A stretch of DNA of 64,000 nt. Origin: Oceanihabitans sp. IOP_32 (GTDB lineage Bacteria > Bacteroidota > Bacteroidia > Flavobacteriales > Flavobacteriaceae). Made by a program: the position numbers and the translations under genes. A model generated the notes under the pieces. That model was not told the DNA's origin and ran no database searches. It saw only the letters and a list, made by a program, of their open reading frames with translations. Within the stretch, counting starts at the first letter, position 1. Each line of letters begins with the position of its first letter. This document shows positions 1 through 7,782 of the stretch, one piece after another. The stretch lies in the NCBI RefSeq assembly GCF_009498295.1, contig NZ_CP040813.1, positions 3,107,001 through 3,171,000 of the forward strand, in the 5' to 3' direction.

Positions 1-654
1 GGATCTGCGGGTATTATTTTAACCATCGCCATGTGTAAGGCCATGAATAGAACATTGGCTTCCGTGATATTTGGTTCGTTTACCGCTCAAGCTGGTGTTG
101 CTGGAGCTAATAAAAGCTTGGGTTCTATTAAAAGCACGAATGCTAGTGATGCTGCGATCATGATGAATTATGCTACGAATGTAATTATTGTTCCTGGATA
201 TGGTTTAGCCGTGGCACAAGCCCAACACGTTATCCATGAATTGGAAGAAATTTTAACTAAAAAAGGAGTAGACGTTAAATATGCGATTCACCCAGTTGCC
301 GGACGTATGCCTGGACACATGAATGTACTTTTGGCAGAATCTAATGTCGATTATAATCTTTTGGTAGAAATGGACGATATTAATCCGCAATTTAACAATG
401 CCGATGTGGTATTGGTTGTTGGAGCTAACGATGTGGTAAACCCTGCGGCACATAACGATCCTTCAAGTCCTATTTACGGCATGCCAATTTTAGATGTTGA
501 GAACGCAAAACATATTATTGTAAACAAACGTAGTATGAAAGCGGGTTATGCGGGAATTGAAAATGAACTGTTTTACAACTCTAAAACCTCTATGCTTTTT
601 GGTGATGCCAAAGCAGCATTAACGTCATTGGTTAACGAATTGAAGAATATGTAA
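1..654 (+). CDS. pntB: NAD(P) transhydrogenase subunit beta, C-terminal part (5' end outside window)
   Basis: The frame is open from base 1, so this is the last 217 residues of a longer gene; the first internal ATG (31) is not the start. PntB is the inner-membrane subunit of proton-translocating transhydrogenase, which moves hydride between NADH and NADP+. The visible part runs from the last membrane helix (GSAGIILTIAMCKAMNR) into the NADP(H)-binding domain III, with the nucleotide-binding stretch VPGYGLAVAQAQ, then RMPGHMNVLLAE, VVGANDVVNPAA and the closing KRSM..GYAGIEN motif, all typical of PntB. The pntA partner would lie upstream. A strong terminator follows 33 bp after the stop, so pntB ends its operon. 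Confidence 0.95.
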   Translation, partial: GSAGIILTIAMCKAMNRTLASVIFGSFTAQAGVAGANKSLGSIKSTNASDAAIMMNYATNVIIVPGYGLAVAQAQHVIHELEEILTKKGVDVKYAIHPVAGRMPGHMNVLLAESNVDYNLLVEMDDINPQFNNADVVLVVGANDVVNPAAHNDPSSPIYGMPILDVENAKHIIVNKRSMKAGYAGIENELFYNSKTSMLFGDAKAALTSLVNELKNM

Positions 655-686
655 GTCAATTGCAATAGATCTAGAATAATTTTTAA

Positions 687-724
687 AACATCAACTGAAA
701 TGCAATCAGTTGATGTTTTTTTTT
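687..724 (+). terminator. Rho-independent terminator of pntB
   Basis: A perfect 12-bp stem (AACATCAACTGA at 687-698 pairing with 706-717) has a 7-nt loop and is followed by an uninterrupted T run to 724. Confidence 0.9.
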
Positions 725-739
725 GTTGAGTGTGTTTTA

Positions 740-998
740 TACCAAATTAACCATGTCATGCCGCATATAATTAGTTTACTTACATCTTTCTATTTTATAA
801 ATAGGTGTTCATGATGTGCTTTGCAGTTCTTTTTTGCCCATATTTCGGTATAACATAAAACCATAGACAGCTATGCTGTGATTTTAGCTCACGCCCATAT
901 TATGGTAAAATAACGAGTTCGTGAATCTGCGATTTCTATCTCAGCTGAACAAAAAATAAGTCAAATTAATAATACGACATTTCAAAATTAAATTGGTA
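740..998 (+). mobile_element. MITE-like non-autonomous element, long copy (A)
   Basis: This 259-bp non-coding element fills most of the gap between pntB and the redoxin gene. Its ends are inverted repeats: counted from the adjacent A, ATACCAAATTAA at 739-750 against the complement of 988-999, 11 of 12 matching. TTA flanks it on both sides (737-739 and 999-1001), consistent with a 3-bp target duplication. A shorter copy in reverse orientation lies at 7417-7576. The two align along their whole length, apart from two blocks of roughly 45-50 bp present only here. There is no transposase reading frame, so it would need a transposase supplied in trans. I cannot assign it to an IS family. Confidence 0.8.
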
Positions 999-1058
999 TT
1001 AAAAACGAATGGAATCTTTTGTGCAAAAGACTATGGGGTATAAAATTTTAAAAGGGTA

Positions 1059-1502
1059 TTAGTCTTTTTGATTGGTTATACTTTCAATAGCGTAATACAG
1101 TCTATTTTGAGCATTGTCTTGAGAGCCGAAAATGGAACGGAATAGTTCGCCTTGTTTCGTAATTAACACCCATTGTGGCGTGCCTTCTGCATGAAATTGA
1201 TCGTAAACCTTGTGGTGTTTGTCTATGTAAATGGGAAAAGGGTTTTCTCCAGTCGTGAAAACACCCTTAATTGAGGCTTTAGTGCCTTCTCGGTTTATAA
1301 AATCTGAATGTATACCAATCACTTTAATCGTAGGATAATCCTGTTGAAACTGATAAGCTAATGGAAGCGCTCTCCCGGTACACCCTAAACAATCATTATT
1401 GTAAAAAATAAGAAGTAGCGTCTGGTTTTTGTACGTCTTCATCAAATCGACGGCAGCGCCATCTAAATCTGTAACGTTTATGGATGTTATGGGGGTGTTC
1501 AT
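1059..1502 (-). CDS. Thioredoxin-fold redoxin (TlpA/AhpC-TSA-like)
   Basis: The 147-residue protein has the thioredoxin-fold pattern: a beta-strand (LLLIFYNND) leading into a CLGC motif (Cys38, Cys41), then an alpha helix, the VIGIHSDF strand, and the segment GTPQWVLITKQGEL that places the cis-proline region. The CxxC suggests a thiol-disulfide oxidoreductase or peroxiredoxin-like reductase. No signal peptide or membrane anchor is evident, so it is probably cytoplasmic, unlike most TlpA/ResA proteins. The ATG at 1502 begins directly with the pre-domain segment. It is separated by 130 bp from the esterase gene upstream on the same strand and may be transcribed with it. The substrate is unknown. 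Confidence 0.8.
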   Translation of the reverse strand: MNTPITSINVTDLDGAAVDLMKTYKNQTLLLIFYNNDCLGCTGRALPLAYQFQQDYPTIKVIGIHSDFINREGTKASIKGVFTTGENPFPIYIDKHHKVYDQFHAEGTPQWVLITKQGELFRSIFGSQDNAQNRLYYAIESITNQKD

Positions 1503-1631
1503 GCCGCTTAAAATGGTTTTATGTGATAGATTAAGATTCTTTTTCGAGTTGAATCAAAAAAAACAAACTAATATTACGATTCTGATGCTTTCAGAAAGCA
1601 CCTTAATTTTAAATACTATGGCTAATTTATC

Positions 1632-2288
1632 TTAAATGCGTTGAAGCAACCAGTCTTTAAGTTCGAAAAAATTCTGAGGTGCCACACCATGGCCTACTGG
1701 AAATTCAGAATACTTATGTTTTATATTTAAACCTTTAAGAAACGGTGCATTTTGTCGTGCCCAATCCACAGGGATTACCTGATCGACACTGCCGTGTGAG
1801 GCATAAAAATCTAAATGAGAATAGTCTTTTTCTTTAATATTATCAGGTAATATGTTCTGATCGATATAACCACTTAAGGCCACAATATTTTTTACTTTTT
1901 CAGGGTAGGTTAGAGCCACAGCATAACTTAAAATCGACCCTTGGCTAAACCCTAAAAGTGAGACGTTTTTTTTATCGACTGGGTAACTATTTACAGCCTC
2001 GTCAATAAATTTAGCGATTAATTCTAGTGAGGTTTTAGCCTGTTGGGTATCGGTCCATTTACCGCGCTCGGCATCAAAGTTTATGGCGTACCATGCATTA
2101 CCGTAGGGTTGCAAAGCATAAGGTGCTTTTACCGATATAATAAATAGTTCTTCTGGTAATTCTTTGGCAAATGAGAATAAGTCGTTTTCGTCGCTGCCAT
2201 AACCGTGCATCATTATTAAAAGTGGTGCGTTTTCGGTTAAAGTAGATTCGCGAATAATATGCTGAAGAGAAAGATTCTTTTTTGTCAT
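1632..2288 (-). CDS. Alpha/beta hydrolase, phospholipase/carboxylesterase family
   Basis: A 218-residue alpha/beta-hydrolase with an early oxyanion-hole motif MMHGYGSDENDL, the nucleophile elbow GFSQGS (Ser115), Asp169 in GSVDQVIPV and His200 in PVGHGV. This is a complete catalytic triad in the usual order for the small phospholipase/carboxylesterase (YpfH/Est-like) family. No signal peptide is seen, so it is probably cytoplasmic, cleaving short-chain or lysophospholipid-like esters. It is the last gene of a four-gene minus-strand operon; its ATG at 2288 directly abuts the stop codon of the preceding gene, so translation is probably coupled. The true substrate is not predictable. Confidence 0.88.
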   Translation of the reverse strand: MTKKNLSLQHIIRESTLTENAPLLIMMHGYGSDENDLFSFAKELPEELFIISVKAPYALQPYGNAWYAINFDAERGKWTDTQQAKTSLELIAKFIDEAVNSYPVDKKNVSLLGFSQGSILSYAVALTYPEKVKNIVALSGYIDQNILPDNIKEKDYSHLDFYASHGSVDQVIPVDWARQNAPFLKGLNIKHKYSEFPVGHGVAPQNFFELKDWLLQRI

Positions 2289-2621
2289 TTAATTTCCAAT
2301 ATTTGAAAACCACTTTTGAAACAAATTTCCTAAAAATGGTATGGTTTGAGTTTTTCCGCTAATTGCTCCAATTATGGCATACAAAAACAAGATGCTAAAA
2401 CATAAATAAAAGCCGCCTGTTACGCCCCAATTATCAAAAGAGGTGGCTACAAAACCTAGTAAATGGAACATGATCCATAGTCCCATAGATTGTCTGATAT
2501 GGAAATTTATAAACGGATTCTTTTTATCATTATTTAAAAAATAGGCAATTATAACCCCAATAATGGCAAAGTAGCTTACTATTGCCAAACCTTTGCCTTC
2601 ACTAACCTCTTGCTGTGTCAT
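2289..2621 (-). CDS. Small multi-pass membrane protein, DUF4870/import-component-like
   Basis: The 110-residue protein has three to four hydrophobic segments (about residues 13-30, 45-62, 70-92) separated by NNDKKNPFINFHIRQSMGLW. This 'NPFVxFHxRQ' signature is typical of small DUF4870/Tic20-like membrane proteins common in Bacteroidetes. It starts in a one-base TAATG overlap with the end of the dihydroorotase-like gene and abuts the esterase gene, so it is in the middle of an operon. The family has no settled function; the family name is from memory of the motif. Confidence 0.75.
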   Translation of the reverse strand: MTQQEVSEGKGLAIVSYFAIIGVIIAYFLNNDKKNPFINFHIRQSMGLWIMFHLLGFVATSFDNWGVTGGFYLCFSILFLYAIIGAISGKTQTIPFLGNLFQKWFSNIGN

Positions 2622-3880
2622 TAAAATTGGTTTAATTCGATGTTGTTATTCGAAATAATGCCATAAACGGTTCCTTTTAAAGATTCGTTTTCAAAAATGG
2701 CATTTTTAGATTTCGATCGTATATTTTGAGTTGAAAATGTATATTTTTTGTCTGGATTAAATAGTGTTATATCAACGGCATTCCCTATGTTAATTGGCGT
2801 TTCTTTTAATCCGAATCGCGATTTACCCTGTGTTAAAATGGCTATTGTTTTTTGGGTTGAAAAGCAGGTTTGCAGCGCTCCAAAAGCAGATTCTAAACCA
2901 ATGGTACCATAGGCGGCATAATCGAATTCAATTTTCTTGTGTTCAATATCCATTGGGTTGTGATCGCTGGTAACCATATCGATTGTACCATCTTTAATAC
3001 CTTCAATAAGCGCGTCTATGTCGTCTTGGGTGCGCAGAGGTGGTAAGACCTTAAAATGCGTGTTAAAATCGATTAAAGCAGCATCGGTAAAATATAAATT
3101 ATGAATCGCAACACTACAGCTTACGTTTAGTTTTTTCTGCTTCGCTTTTCGAATAAGCTCAACCGATTTTGCTGAAGAAATGGTTGGAATATGTAATTTT
3201 CCGCCAGTGTATTCCAAAAGAAATAAATCTCTTGCTATTTGTAATTCTTCGGCTAGAGTGGGATTTCCTTTTAATCCCAAAGTGGTGCTCGTCATGTTTT
3301 CGTTCATTACCCCGTGGCCTGCAATTTTATCGTCTTGCGGGAATGAGCATACCAAACCATCAAAATTACTGGCGTATTGTAAGGCAATTTTTAGTAGATT
3401 AGGATTGGAAACCGATTTTTTATAATCGTAAAAAGCGACTGAACCAGCACTTTTCATGTCAAATAATTCTGCTAAATCTTCACCCATACTATTTACCGTA
3501 AGTGCACCAACAGGTAATAAGGTAACGGCATGATTTGCGGCTTTCGAATTTACAAAGGTAATCGCAGCATTCGAATCTATAACGGGCTGTGTATTAGCCT
3601 GCATGGCAACAGCCGTAAAACCAGAGGCGGCCGCAGTGTTAAGTCCGTTTACAATAGTTTCGCGTTCTTCAAAACCTGGTTCTCCAAAACACACGCTGCT
3701 ATCAAACCAACCTTGAGAAATATGAAGGTTTTCTAACTCGATTTCGCGATAGTTATTTGGGTTTTCTAAATGCTGTCCGATTTTGGAAAGCACCCCGTTT
3801 TCAATTAAGATATCTTGTTTGCTGTTGTGAAATTCACTTCTAGAATCTATAATTGTAGCCGATTTAATTAGTATGTTCAT
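2621..3880 (-). CDS. Dihydroorotase-like amidohydrolase lacking the HxH metal motif
   Basis: The 419-residue protein has the full layout of a class I dihydroorotase: N-terminal composite beta domain, the GFEERETI segment, the LHIPTISSAKSVELIRKAK region and the C-terminal TSDHNP motif with Asp306. However, the metal-binding D-x-H-x-H-x-R-E-P-G block reads D60-S-S62-V-C64-F-G-E-P-G, so both metal histidines are Ser and Cys and the substrate Arg is Gly. The second histidine of the later HxxH-type motif is also replaced (Thr233). This predicts loss of the binuclear zinc site and of dihydroorotase activity. It may be a structural partner or have another function. It overlaps the BatA-like gene by 4 bp and the following gene by 1 bp, so all are co-translated. 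Confidence 0.85.
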   Translation of the reverse strand: MNILIKSATIIDSRSEFHNSKQDILIENGVLSKIGQHLENPNNYREIELENLHISQGWFDSSVCFGEPGFEERETIVNGLNTAAASGFTAVAMQANTQPVIDSNAAITFVNSKAANHAVTLLPVGALTVNSMGEDLAELFDMKSAGSVAFYDYKKSVSNPNLLKIALQYASNFDGLVCSFPQDDKIAGHGVMNENMTSTTLGLKGNPTLAEELQIARDLFLLEYTGGKLHIPTISSAKSVELIRKAKQKKLNVSCSVAIHNLYFTDAALIDFNTHFKVLPPLRTQDDIDALIEGIKDGTIDMVTSDHNPMDIEHKKIEFDYAAYGTIGLESAFGALQTCFSTQKTIAILTQGKSRFGLKETPINIGNAVDITLFNPDKKYTFSTQNIRSKSKNAIFENESLKGTVYGIISNNNIELNQF

Positions 3881-5802
3881 TTAAAGTATTTTAATATGAG
3901 CATTTCAATGAGCAGTAATGCTAGCGCAAAAATAACAAACCATTTCCATAGCGCATTAACTTTTGAGTCCCTTTTTAAGGTTTCAAAAATTTCTGTAATC
4001 GATTCGCATAGGCTTACATCGTTCATGCTTGAAAGGTCATTATACACTAAATCGCTCTCTTGTCTGTTATAATTATAACTAACATTTGCCAGAGTTTCTG
4101 TTTTGTTTTTTATGTTGTATATACCGGCTTCCGTTGGGGCTTCAGAAGTATGAACCACTACTTTGTTATTAAAATATTGCTGTCTCGGAATTATATTTAT
4201 GTCATTATTTACCAAGGCTAAAATTTCATTTTGTTGCAATGCGGTATCGACATCAAATCTGTTTTCTTTACCTATGGTGTAATACAACTGCGGTATTTTA
4301 AAGCTGAATTTTGCCATATTATAAAATGTAGGGACAATTAAAGGGGAGTTTTTAAAGTTTGAATTGTTGGTATTTAGGGCGGAAGTGAATACAAAAGTAT
4401 TTCTATTTTGATATAAAAATGCCTTATCGTCCTCAAAACTCAACACTTGTGATGCAGTATTTGAAGCTATATCGTACAAACTTTTAACTTTTGGATATTG
4501 AAAATTGCTTACTTGTTTTTCAAATACGCCATGGCTATATAGGGGATGTGAATAGTTTATAGTGGTAATGCGTTTTTCGGTTGTAAGGACATCGTTAAAT
4601 CGCATCGCATGATTTGCAAGCAAACTGTTGTAAGACGATATTGTAATTGTGTTTGAAGGTATTACAACCATCGTACCACCTTGATTTAAAAAGGAATTCA
4701 CAGCCGCAATTAAAGGGATTGGTATCGTGTTTAATTCGTTTAAAATAATAAGATGTTGACCCTCTAAAATATTGTAGTTTAATTGATTAGCTGTAGTAGA
4801 TGAGTAATTAAATTCCTCGGCATTATAAAGACGTTTTAAAAACGAATCGTCTGTTTCAGTAATGGAAAGCACGTTAATTTTTGAAGCGGTGTTTATATTA
4901 AAATACAGTTCATTATCAAATTGTAGATGCGCATCGTTAATGCTTAATTTTCCATTAATAATTTCGTTTACTGGTAGTAAAAATGTTGTGCTGGTTTGAT
5001 CTTTTAGGTCTACTGAGGTTTTGGCAATTAAAACCTCATTATTATATAAAGAAATGGGTAGGTTTTCTACAGGAGTACCGCTTTGTTTTAAACGTACGGT
5101 AAGTTCTATATTTGCTGGTGTGGTGTTAGAAATATAAGCGCTGTCTATAGAAGCATTATTGGTGTTTACAGGTTCTAATTTAACAAAATGTAGGTTGGTT
5201 AAGGTATCCTGTTCAAAATTAAGATTGTTGTTTTGTCCTTGAAAATCGGATATTAAAATAATATGTTTTAAGCCGTTTGTTTCTGTTTCAAAAAGCGATT
5301 TACTCTTTAGTAAGGCCGTTTCGGGATTTAAAGTCGCACTTGTGTAATCCAGTTGTAGTAAATCGTTTTTTATAGCTTGTATATTCGTGTTTCTATAAAC
5401 GGTATTGTTTGTAAATAAAGAGATATTCTCGTCTTTAGGAATATTATTAATGAGGTCTTGAACAGCACGTTTTAAAAGCTCACCATTGTTCCCTTTGGCT
5501 TGCATACTAAAGGAATTATCTAAATAAATAACGGTTTCTTTTTTAGTATTTAAAACATCTGTTTTTGAGGTAAACGGTTGCGCAAAGGCAAACACGAGAG
5601 CCGCCAATACAAGCATTCTGGTACAAAGGATAAGCCATTTTTTTATCTGTGCACTCTTACGTGTTTTTAGGGTAGCCGCTTTTAAGAATGCCACATTGGT
5701 AAAGGGCACTTTTTTAAATTTCCTGAGTTGGAATAAATGAACAATTATAGGAATTACCAGTAAAAATAAAGCGTAAAGAAGTTCTGGGTGTTTAAACTGC
5801 AT
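3877..5802 (-). CDS. BatA/VWA-domain inner-membrane protein
   Basis: The 641-residue protein starts with the BatA N-terminal signature: a membrane helix followed by HLFQLRKFKKVPFTNVAFL. A second helix (about 58-74) follows, then a von Willebrand A domain with a MIDAS motif DNSFSM near residue 95. A long middle region, probably periplasmic, contains a glutamine-amidotransferase-like fold region (LIILNELNTIPIP), and a final transmembrane helix (WFVIFALALLLIEMLIL) ends at the C-terminus. Proteins of this type are common in Bacteroidetes and are related to the Bat aerotolerance proteins; the exact role is unknown. It is the first gene of the operon with the dihydroorotase-like, small membrane and esterase genes. 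Confidence 0.85.
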   Translation of the reverse strand: MQFKHPELLYALFLLVIPIIVHLFQLRKFKKVPFTNVAFLKAATLKTRKSAQIKKWLILCTRMLVLAALVFAFAQPFTSKTDVLNTKKETVIYLDNSFSMQAKGNNGELLKRAVQDLINNIPKDENISLFTNNTVYRNTNIQAIKNDLLQLDYTSATLNPETALLKSKSLFETETNGLKHIILISDFQGQNNNLNFEQDTLTNLHFVKLEPVNTNNASIDSAYISNTTPANIELTVRLKQSGTPVENLPISLYNNEVLIAKTSVDLKDQTSTTFLLPVNEIINGKLSINDAHLQFDNELYFNINTASKINVLSITETDDSFLKRLYNAEEFNYSSTTANQLNYNILEGQHLIILNELNTIPIPLIAAVNSFLNQGGTMVVIPSNTITISSYNSLLANHAMRFNDVLTTEKRITTINYSHPLYSHGVFEKQVSNFQYPKVKSLYDIASNTASQVLSFEDDKAFLYQNRNTFVFTSALNTNNSNFKNSPLIVPTFYNMAKFSFKIPQLYYTIGKENRFDVDTALQQNEILALVNNDINIIPRQQYFNNKVVVHTSEAPTEAGIYNIKNKTETLANVSYNYNRQESDLVYNDLSSMNDVSLCESITEIFETLKRDSKVNALWKWFVIFALALLLIEMLILKYFK

Positions 5803-5867
5803 GGTGTTTTTTGATTACGCTAATATAGAAAATGCAAATGAATTATTTATTTTTTGTTGGGTAGGTT

Positions 5868-5958
5868 TATTCTCAGCATTATGTATATGCGTTCGTGAAG
5901 TTCGTGAACTGTAATCACAGCAATTGTGCAGCGTCTCCTTACAAGGAATGTATTTGTA
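5868..5958 (-). pseudogene. Relic fragment of a family-2 glycosyltransferase gene
   Basis: These 91 bp align without gaps to bases 8112-8202 inside the intact glycosyltransferase gene, with about 74% identity by hand count (67 of 91). Read on the minus strand they give 30 codons without a stop, of which 21 match the intact protein; the conserved core DYSSRTSRTH is identical and the flanking HN and AEN match. The similarity stops abruptly at both sides. It is a remnant of a paralogous glycosyltransferase, lying between the BatA-like operon and the DUF2306-like gene. Confidence 0.75.
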
Positions 5959-5975
5959 ATTTTTAAGTCATGTGC

Positions 5976-6626
5976 TTAGTTTTTAGTAACAGTTTTTCTC
6001 TTCATTTTTCTTTTCCAATAGACTATGTATACAGTTCCAAGTATAGTTGGAACTGTCCAAGCAATTAAATTTCCAATACCTAACCCAGCAACAATAAAAG
6101 CTGTGATTGATGCTATTAATGCTCCAATCATTTTTCCAAGGTGAGATATTAACCAACTATGTTTCGGTCTTGAGAAATTATTGTAAAATAGAAAATCTTT
6201 AATTGATAAAAATAATCCAAAACCTCCAAAAAACAAATACAATATGCTAAATGACGTATTGTTAAATACGCCATAAATTCCAATTATTATCATTATCAAG
6301 GAAAATAAAAGCATACAGCCAGAAATCATTTTGTCTATCCGATCGGGTTTTACTTTGGTTTTATAGGTTAAAGCTCTATTTCCAGCTAAAACAAGATATA
6401 TTGTAAATAAACCAATTAAAAATAAAAATAAATTTTCGTGATTTGGCATCCAAGAAATGGGGATTGAAATCACAGAACTACTAATCATTCCAATGGAGAA
6501 TAATTTTCCCATTCTTTTGTGTAGTACACTTCCCTTTTTTACTATTATACTAGCAATTCCAGTAATTAACCCTATTCCTCCAAAGAATGCATGAATGTAA
6601 ATCAAAATTTTTATCGTGTCTTCCAT
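5976..6626 (-). CDS. DUF2306-like multi-pass membrane protein
   Basis: The 216-residue hydrophobic protein has about six or seven predicted membrane spans. It has the HAFFGGIGLITGI first helix and the VLHKRMGKLFSIGMI loop (HxxxG pattern) that characterise DUF2306-type membrane proteins. A histidine in the SWLISHLGKMIG segment is also typical. It ends in a basic tail (KRKMKRK). The family has no established function. The gene stands alone: the next gene on the same strand lies more than 500 bp upstream. The family assignment is from motif memory only. Confidence 0.7.
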   Translation of the reverse strand: MEDTIKILIYIHAFFGGIGLITGIASIIVKKGSVLHKRMGKLFSIGMISSSVISIPISWMPNHENLFLFLIGLFTIYLVLAGNRALTYKTKVKPDRIDKMISGCMLLFSLIMIIIGIYGVFNNTSFSILYLFFGGFGLFLSIKDFLFYNNFSRPKHSWLISHLGKMIGALIASITAFIVAGLGIGNLIAWTVPTILGTVYIVYWKRKMKRKTVTKN

Positions 6627-7137
6627 TTGCTATTAATTGCGTTTAATGATTCAAAATTTAGATTATAGTTCTACAAATTCAAATTTCTTGAGTTATTATG
6701 TTTTTATCGATGAGTTGTTCAAATTGGTCAATATTAAAAGGCATAAGTAATTTTAAATTTCGAGATTTCTTAGTTGTCAAGCCATTAAAAAATTTGAGAG
6801 TTTACAAAACTACGATAGTTTTCAATTAACCCATTATAAATTAAACTATCTCTCATTACGGTTTTAACTCATATCGAAGTAATAGCTTCAATTGTATAAT
6901 TTGACGAATAATAAGTACTAAAATTAGGTTTATATGTAAAAACAATAATGAATTCAAAAAAGACCAACAGAACTTTTTTAAGCTTATACTATGGTCTTAT
7001 TATCTAGGCTTCTATTTTTTTTGTCATGTTGTGTTTTTTTAAGATTTTCACATCCCTAATCGAAGGTGTGAGGGTTGCATTCCATAGGTTTGTCTGGCAT
7101 AGCCAAGCACTTGATTGGCCGCTGATTTTTTACTTCT
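6627..7137. other. 511-bp gap with a possible gene remnant
   Basis: There is no convincing complete gene. On the minus strand a short in-frame stretch ends at a TGA at 6679-6681. From an ATG at 6744 it would encode 21 residues (MPFNIDQFEQLIDKNIITQE plus I), and the same frame continues open upstream to about 6805 with plausible coding sequence, so it may be the 3' tail of a lost gene. The part near 7040-7137 is more GC-rich than its surroundings and unassigned. No promoter or RNA gene could be supported. Confidence 0.3.
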
Positions 7138-7708
7138 TCACCTTGTTTTAATTCCTATACTTTTAAACAACTTTTTAGTTTCTGTAATATCAGATTTATT
7201 TTTTAATTCTATTAAGTCTCTAAACTTTCCGTTTATCAATTTCAGACTGAATTTTTTTCGTCCAAAAAACGGCTTCTCAGTTAAGGAACAGATTTCAGAT
7301 AATTTCAATTTTTCGGATGCTGTTTTTTTAAGAATCTGATAAGTAAATAGTACGACTGAAAAAACTCCTAAAATTATCCAAATAAAACCCATCCATTCCA
7401 TTTGTTCTTTGTCTAATACCAATTTAGTTTTGAAATGTCGTATTATTAATTTGAATTTTTTTTTGTTCAGATGAGATAGAAAATCAAAGCATAGCCTGAG
7501 TTATGGTTTTATTTTATACCGAAATATGGGCAAAAAAGAAACGAATTATATGCGGCATGACATGGCTAATTTGGTATAATACGAAAAGAGGAAAAAGAAC
7601 ACAATTTAACAGCGTAACAACCAAAGATAGTTTTATTAATAAAACCTGTTTTTTTAATCCATCTTTTATTTCAATGGTCTTATCGGTATCGTTAAATCTA
7701 ATTTTCAT
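7138..7708 (-). pseudogene. Small two-helix membrane protein gene interrupted by a MITE-like element
   Basis: The 5' part (7708-7577) starts with ATG and encodes an N-terminus with one membrane helix (LSLVVTLLNCVLFPLFVL). The 3' part (7413-7138) continues with DKEQMEWMGFIWIILG, a second helix, and a basic domain ending KSIGIKTR. Between them lie a 160-bp element (7417-7576) and a duplicated TAA. Removing the element plus one TAA (163 bp) leaves exactly 408 bp: a 135-codon frame plus stop, joined in frame at Leu-Asp. As it stands, the 5' half runs on into the element and stops, and the 3' half would need a new start (ATG at 7401). The restored protein has no assigned function. Confidence 0.8.
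7417..7576 (-). mobile_element. MITE-like element, short copy (B), inserted in a gene
   Basis: This 160-bp copy is in the opposite orientation to the one at 740-998. Its ends ATACCAATTTAG (7416-7427) and the complement of 7566-7577 match at 11 of 12 positions. TAA flanks it at 7414-7416 and 7577-7579, the reverse complement of the TTA flanking the other copy, so the same target triplet is duplicated in both. Internal deletions relative to the longer copy account for the length difference. The intact reading frame regained on removing the element and one triplet confirms the boundaries. Confidence 0.85.
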
Positions 7709-7782
7709 ATTTCTGTTTTGTCAATTTATAATCAATAATTTTATACCATCACAGCTCATTAAAGATAACAATTTCACTATAA

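Noticed and set aside
1015-1030. Hairpin TCTTTT-GTGC-AAAAGA as terminator of the redoxin gene
   Set aside because: The stem is only 6 bp of A/T-rich pairs with no proper T run on the relevant strand.
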